Positions 5,368 to 5,552 of a stretch of 5,552 bases of DNA are shown here, piece after piece. The first letter of the stretch is position 1; each line of letters starts with the position of its first letter. The notes beneath the pieces were generated by a model, which had not been told where the DNA came from, did not search any database, and saw only the letters and a list, made by a program, of their open reading frames with translations. The stretch comes from Deltaproteobacteria bacterium. GTDB taxonomy: Bacteria > Desulfobacterota > DSM-4660 > Desulfatiglandales > Desulfatiglandaceae. The stretch lies in contig JAGHEC010000326.1 in NCBI GenBank assembly GCA_021159525.1, positions 1 through 5,552 on the forward strand, written 5' to 3'. The translations under genes were made by a program, and so were the position numbers.

Positions 5368-5552
5368 ATGTTTCGTATCGCCTCAATAATTAGGGGGATA
5401 ACTGCGAACCTAGTGCCGGGGCAGGAGAATTTTTCTTCCGCTCCGGGCCTCCGGGCTGGTCTCTTGAGTGACTTATCTGAGGGGGACACTTGCCCCCTCC
5501 GCATTCTCGACTTCGTCGAGCTGCGGCTTCCCCCACTGATAAGTCACAAAGA
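5368..5552 (+). CDS. Possible 5' end of an unrecognised divergent gene, running off the window
   Basis: An open frame of 61 codons from ATG 5368 to the right edge with no stop, beginning MFRIASIIRGITANLVPGQ. The ribosome-binding site AAGGAG precedes it. I recognise no family. The frame starts inside repeat copy (c) and its distal half is the nested inverted repeat 5468-5547. Codons such as ATA and AGG look unlike the operon genes. The coding and structured-DNA readings are both open. The region 5239-5367 before it holds the regulator's leader and sigma-54 promoter. Confidence 0.3.
   Translation, partial: MFRIASIIRGITANLVPGQENFSSAPGLRAGLLSDLSEGDTCPLRILDFVELRLPPLISHK
5375..5408 (+). repeat. 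34-base repeat copy (c), upstream of the regulator
   Basis: The plus strand reads GTATC, GC, CTCAATAATTAGGGGGATAAC, T, GCGAA. It differs from copy (b) only at three positions (AG/GC and A/T). Copies (b) and (c) are inverted with respect to each other and enclose the whole regulator gene and its sigma-54 promoter, an interval of about 1.58 kb. Copy (c) begins 38 bases upstream of the promoter's -24 element. Confidence 0.85.
5441..5456 (+). repeat. Tandem 8-base direct repeat CTCCGGGC x2
   Basis: Two exact adjacent copies, 5441-5448 and 5449-5456. Minor feature in the right-hand repeat-rich region. Confidence 0.6.
5468..5547. repeat. Nested three-stem inverted repeat
   Basis: The outer arms GTGACTTATC (5468-5477) and GATAAGTCAC (5538-5547) are perfect complements. 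After a 3-by-3 internal loop, GGGGGA (5481-5486) pairs with TCCCCC (5529-5534). Inside, CCGCA (5499-5503) pairs with TGCGG (5522-5526), closing CTCGAC-TTC-GTCGAG (5506-5520). This could be the end of a mobile element, a small miniature element or an RNA structure. It has no T-run on either side within the window and so is not a canonical terminator. Confidence 0.75.

Noticed and set aside
3832..5408. Diversity-generating retroelement (template/variable repeats with a shared end near a stop codon)
   Set aside because: No reverse transcriptase is visible, the copies are inverted rather than direct, and the three differences are not adenine-restricted.
1..5552. CRISPR array, tRNA or rRNA
   Set aside because: No regularly spaced direct repeats, and no cloverleaf or rRNA-like sequence was seen on either strand.

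Overview
The window reads like a signalling locus from a mid-to-high GC Gram-negative bacterium. A CheA-type kinase, a SpoIIE-type phosphatase, an HDOD protein and an NtrC-family sigma-54 activator with a matching -24/-12 promoter together suggest a deltaproteobacterial (Desulfobacterota-like) host. That placement is inference from gene content; no taxonomic marker is present.

Positions 1-3633 hold four tightly packed plus-strand genes with gaps of 4, 12 and 3 bases, almost certainly one operon: (1) the C-terminal part of a CheA kinase (dimerisation, ATPase and CheW-like domains), whose 5' part lies before the window; (2) a PP2C/SpoIIE-family (RsbU-like) serine phosphatase with a short coiled-coil N-terminus; (3) a degenerate receiver domain fused to an RsbW/SpoIIAB-like ATPase; (4) an HDOD-domain protein. 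Genes 2 and 3 are the phosphatase and kinase halves of a partner-switching module. The STAS-domain protein they would act on is not in the window. The receiver lacks its phosphoacceptor Asp, so ordinary phosphotransfer from CheA is unlikely to drive it.

Positions 3634-3846 are a convergent intergenic region without a convincing gene or canonical terminator. It carries a long imperfect palindrome that runs into the 3' end of the next gene.

Positions 3847-5238 (minus) encode a complete NtrC-type response regulator: intact receiver, AAA+ domain with a GAFTDA variant of the sigma-54 contact loop, and a Fis-type helix-turn-helix. Upstream of it, at 5322-5337 on the minus strand, is a textbook sigma-54 promoter with exact GG-N10-GC spacing, so the activator is probably itself sigma-54 transcribed and may autoregulate.

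Positions 5239-5552 are this regulator's upstream region. A 34-base sequence at 5375-5408 is an inverted near-copy (31/34) of the sequence spanning the regulator's stop codon at 3832-3865, and a degenerate third copy lies at 3766-3787. The gene is therefore bracketed by inverted repeats. The far right end (5468-5547) folds as a nested three-stem inverted repeat. A short open frame with a strong ribosome-binding site starts at 5368 and runs off the window. The repeat set around the sigma-54 regulator, and the degenerate-receiver/RsbW-like fusion, are the parts most worth a second look.
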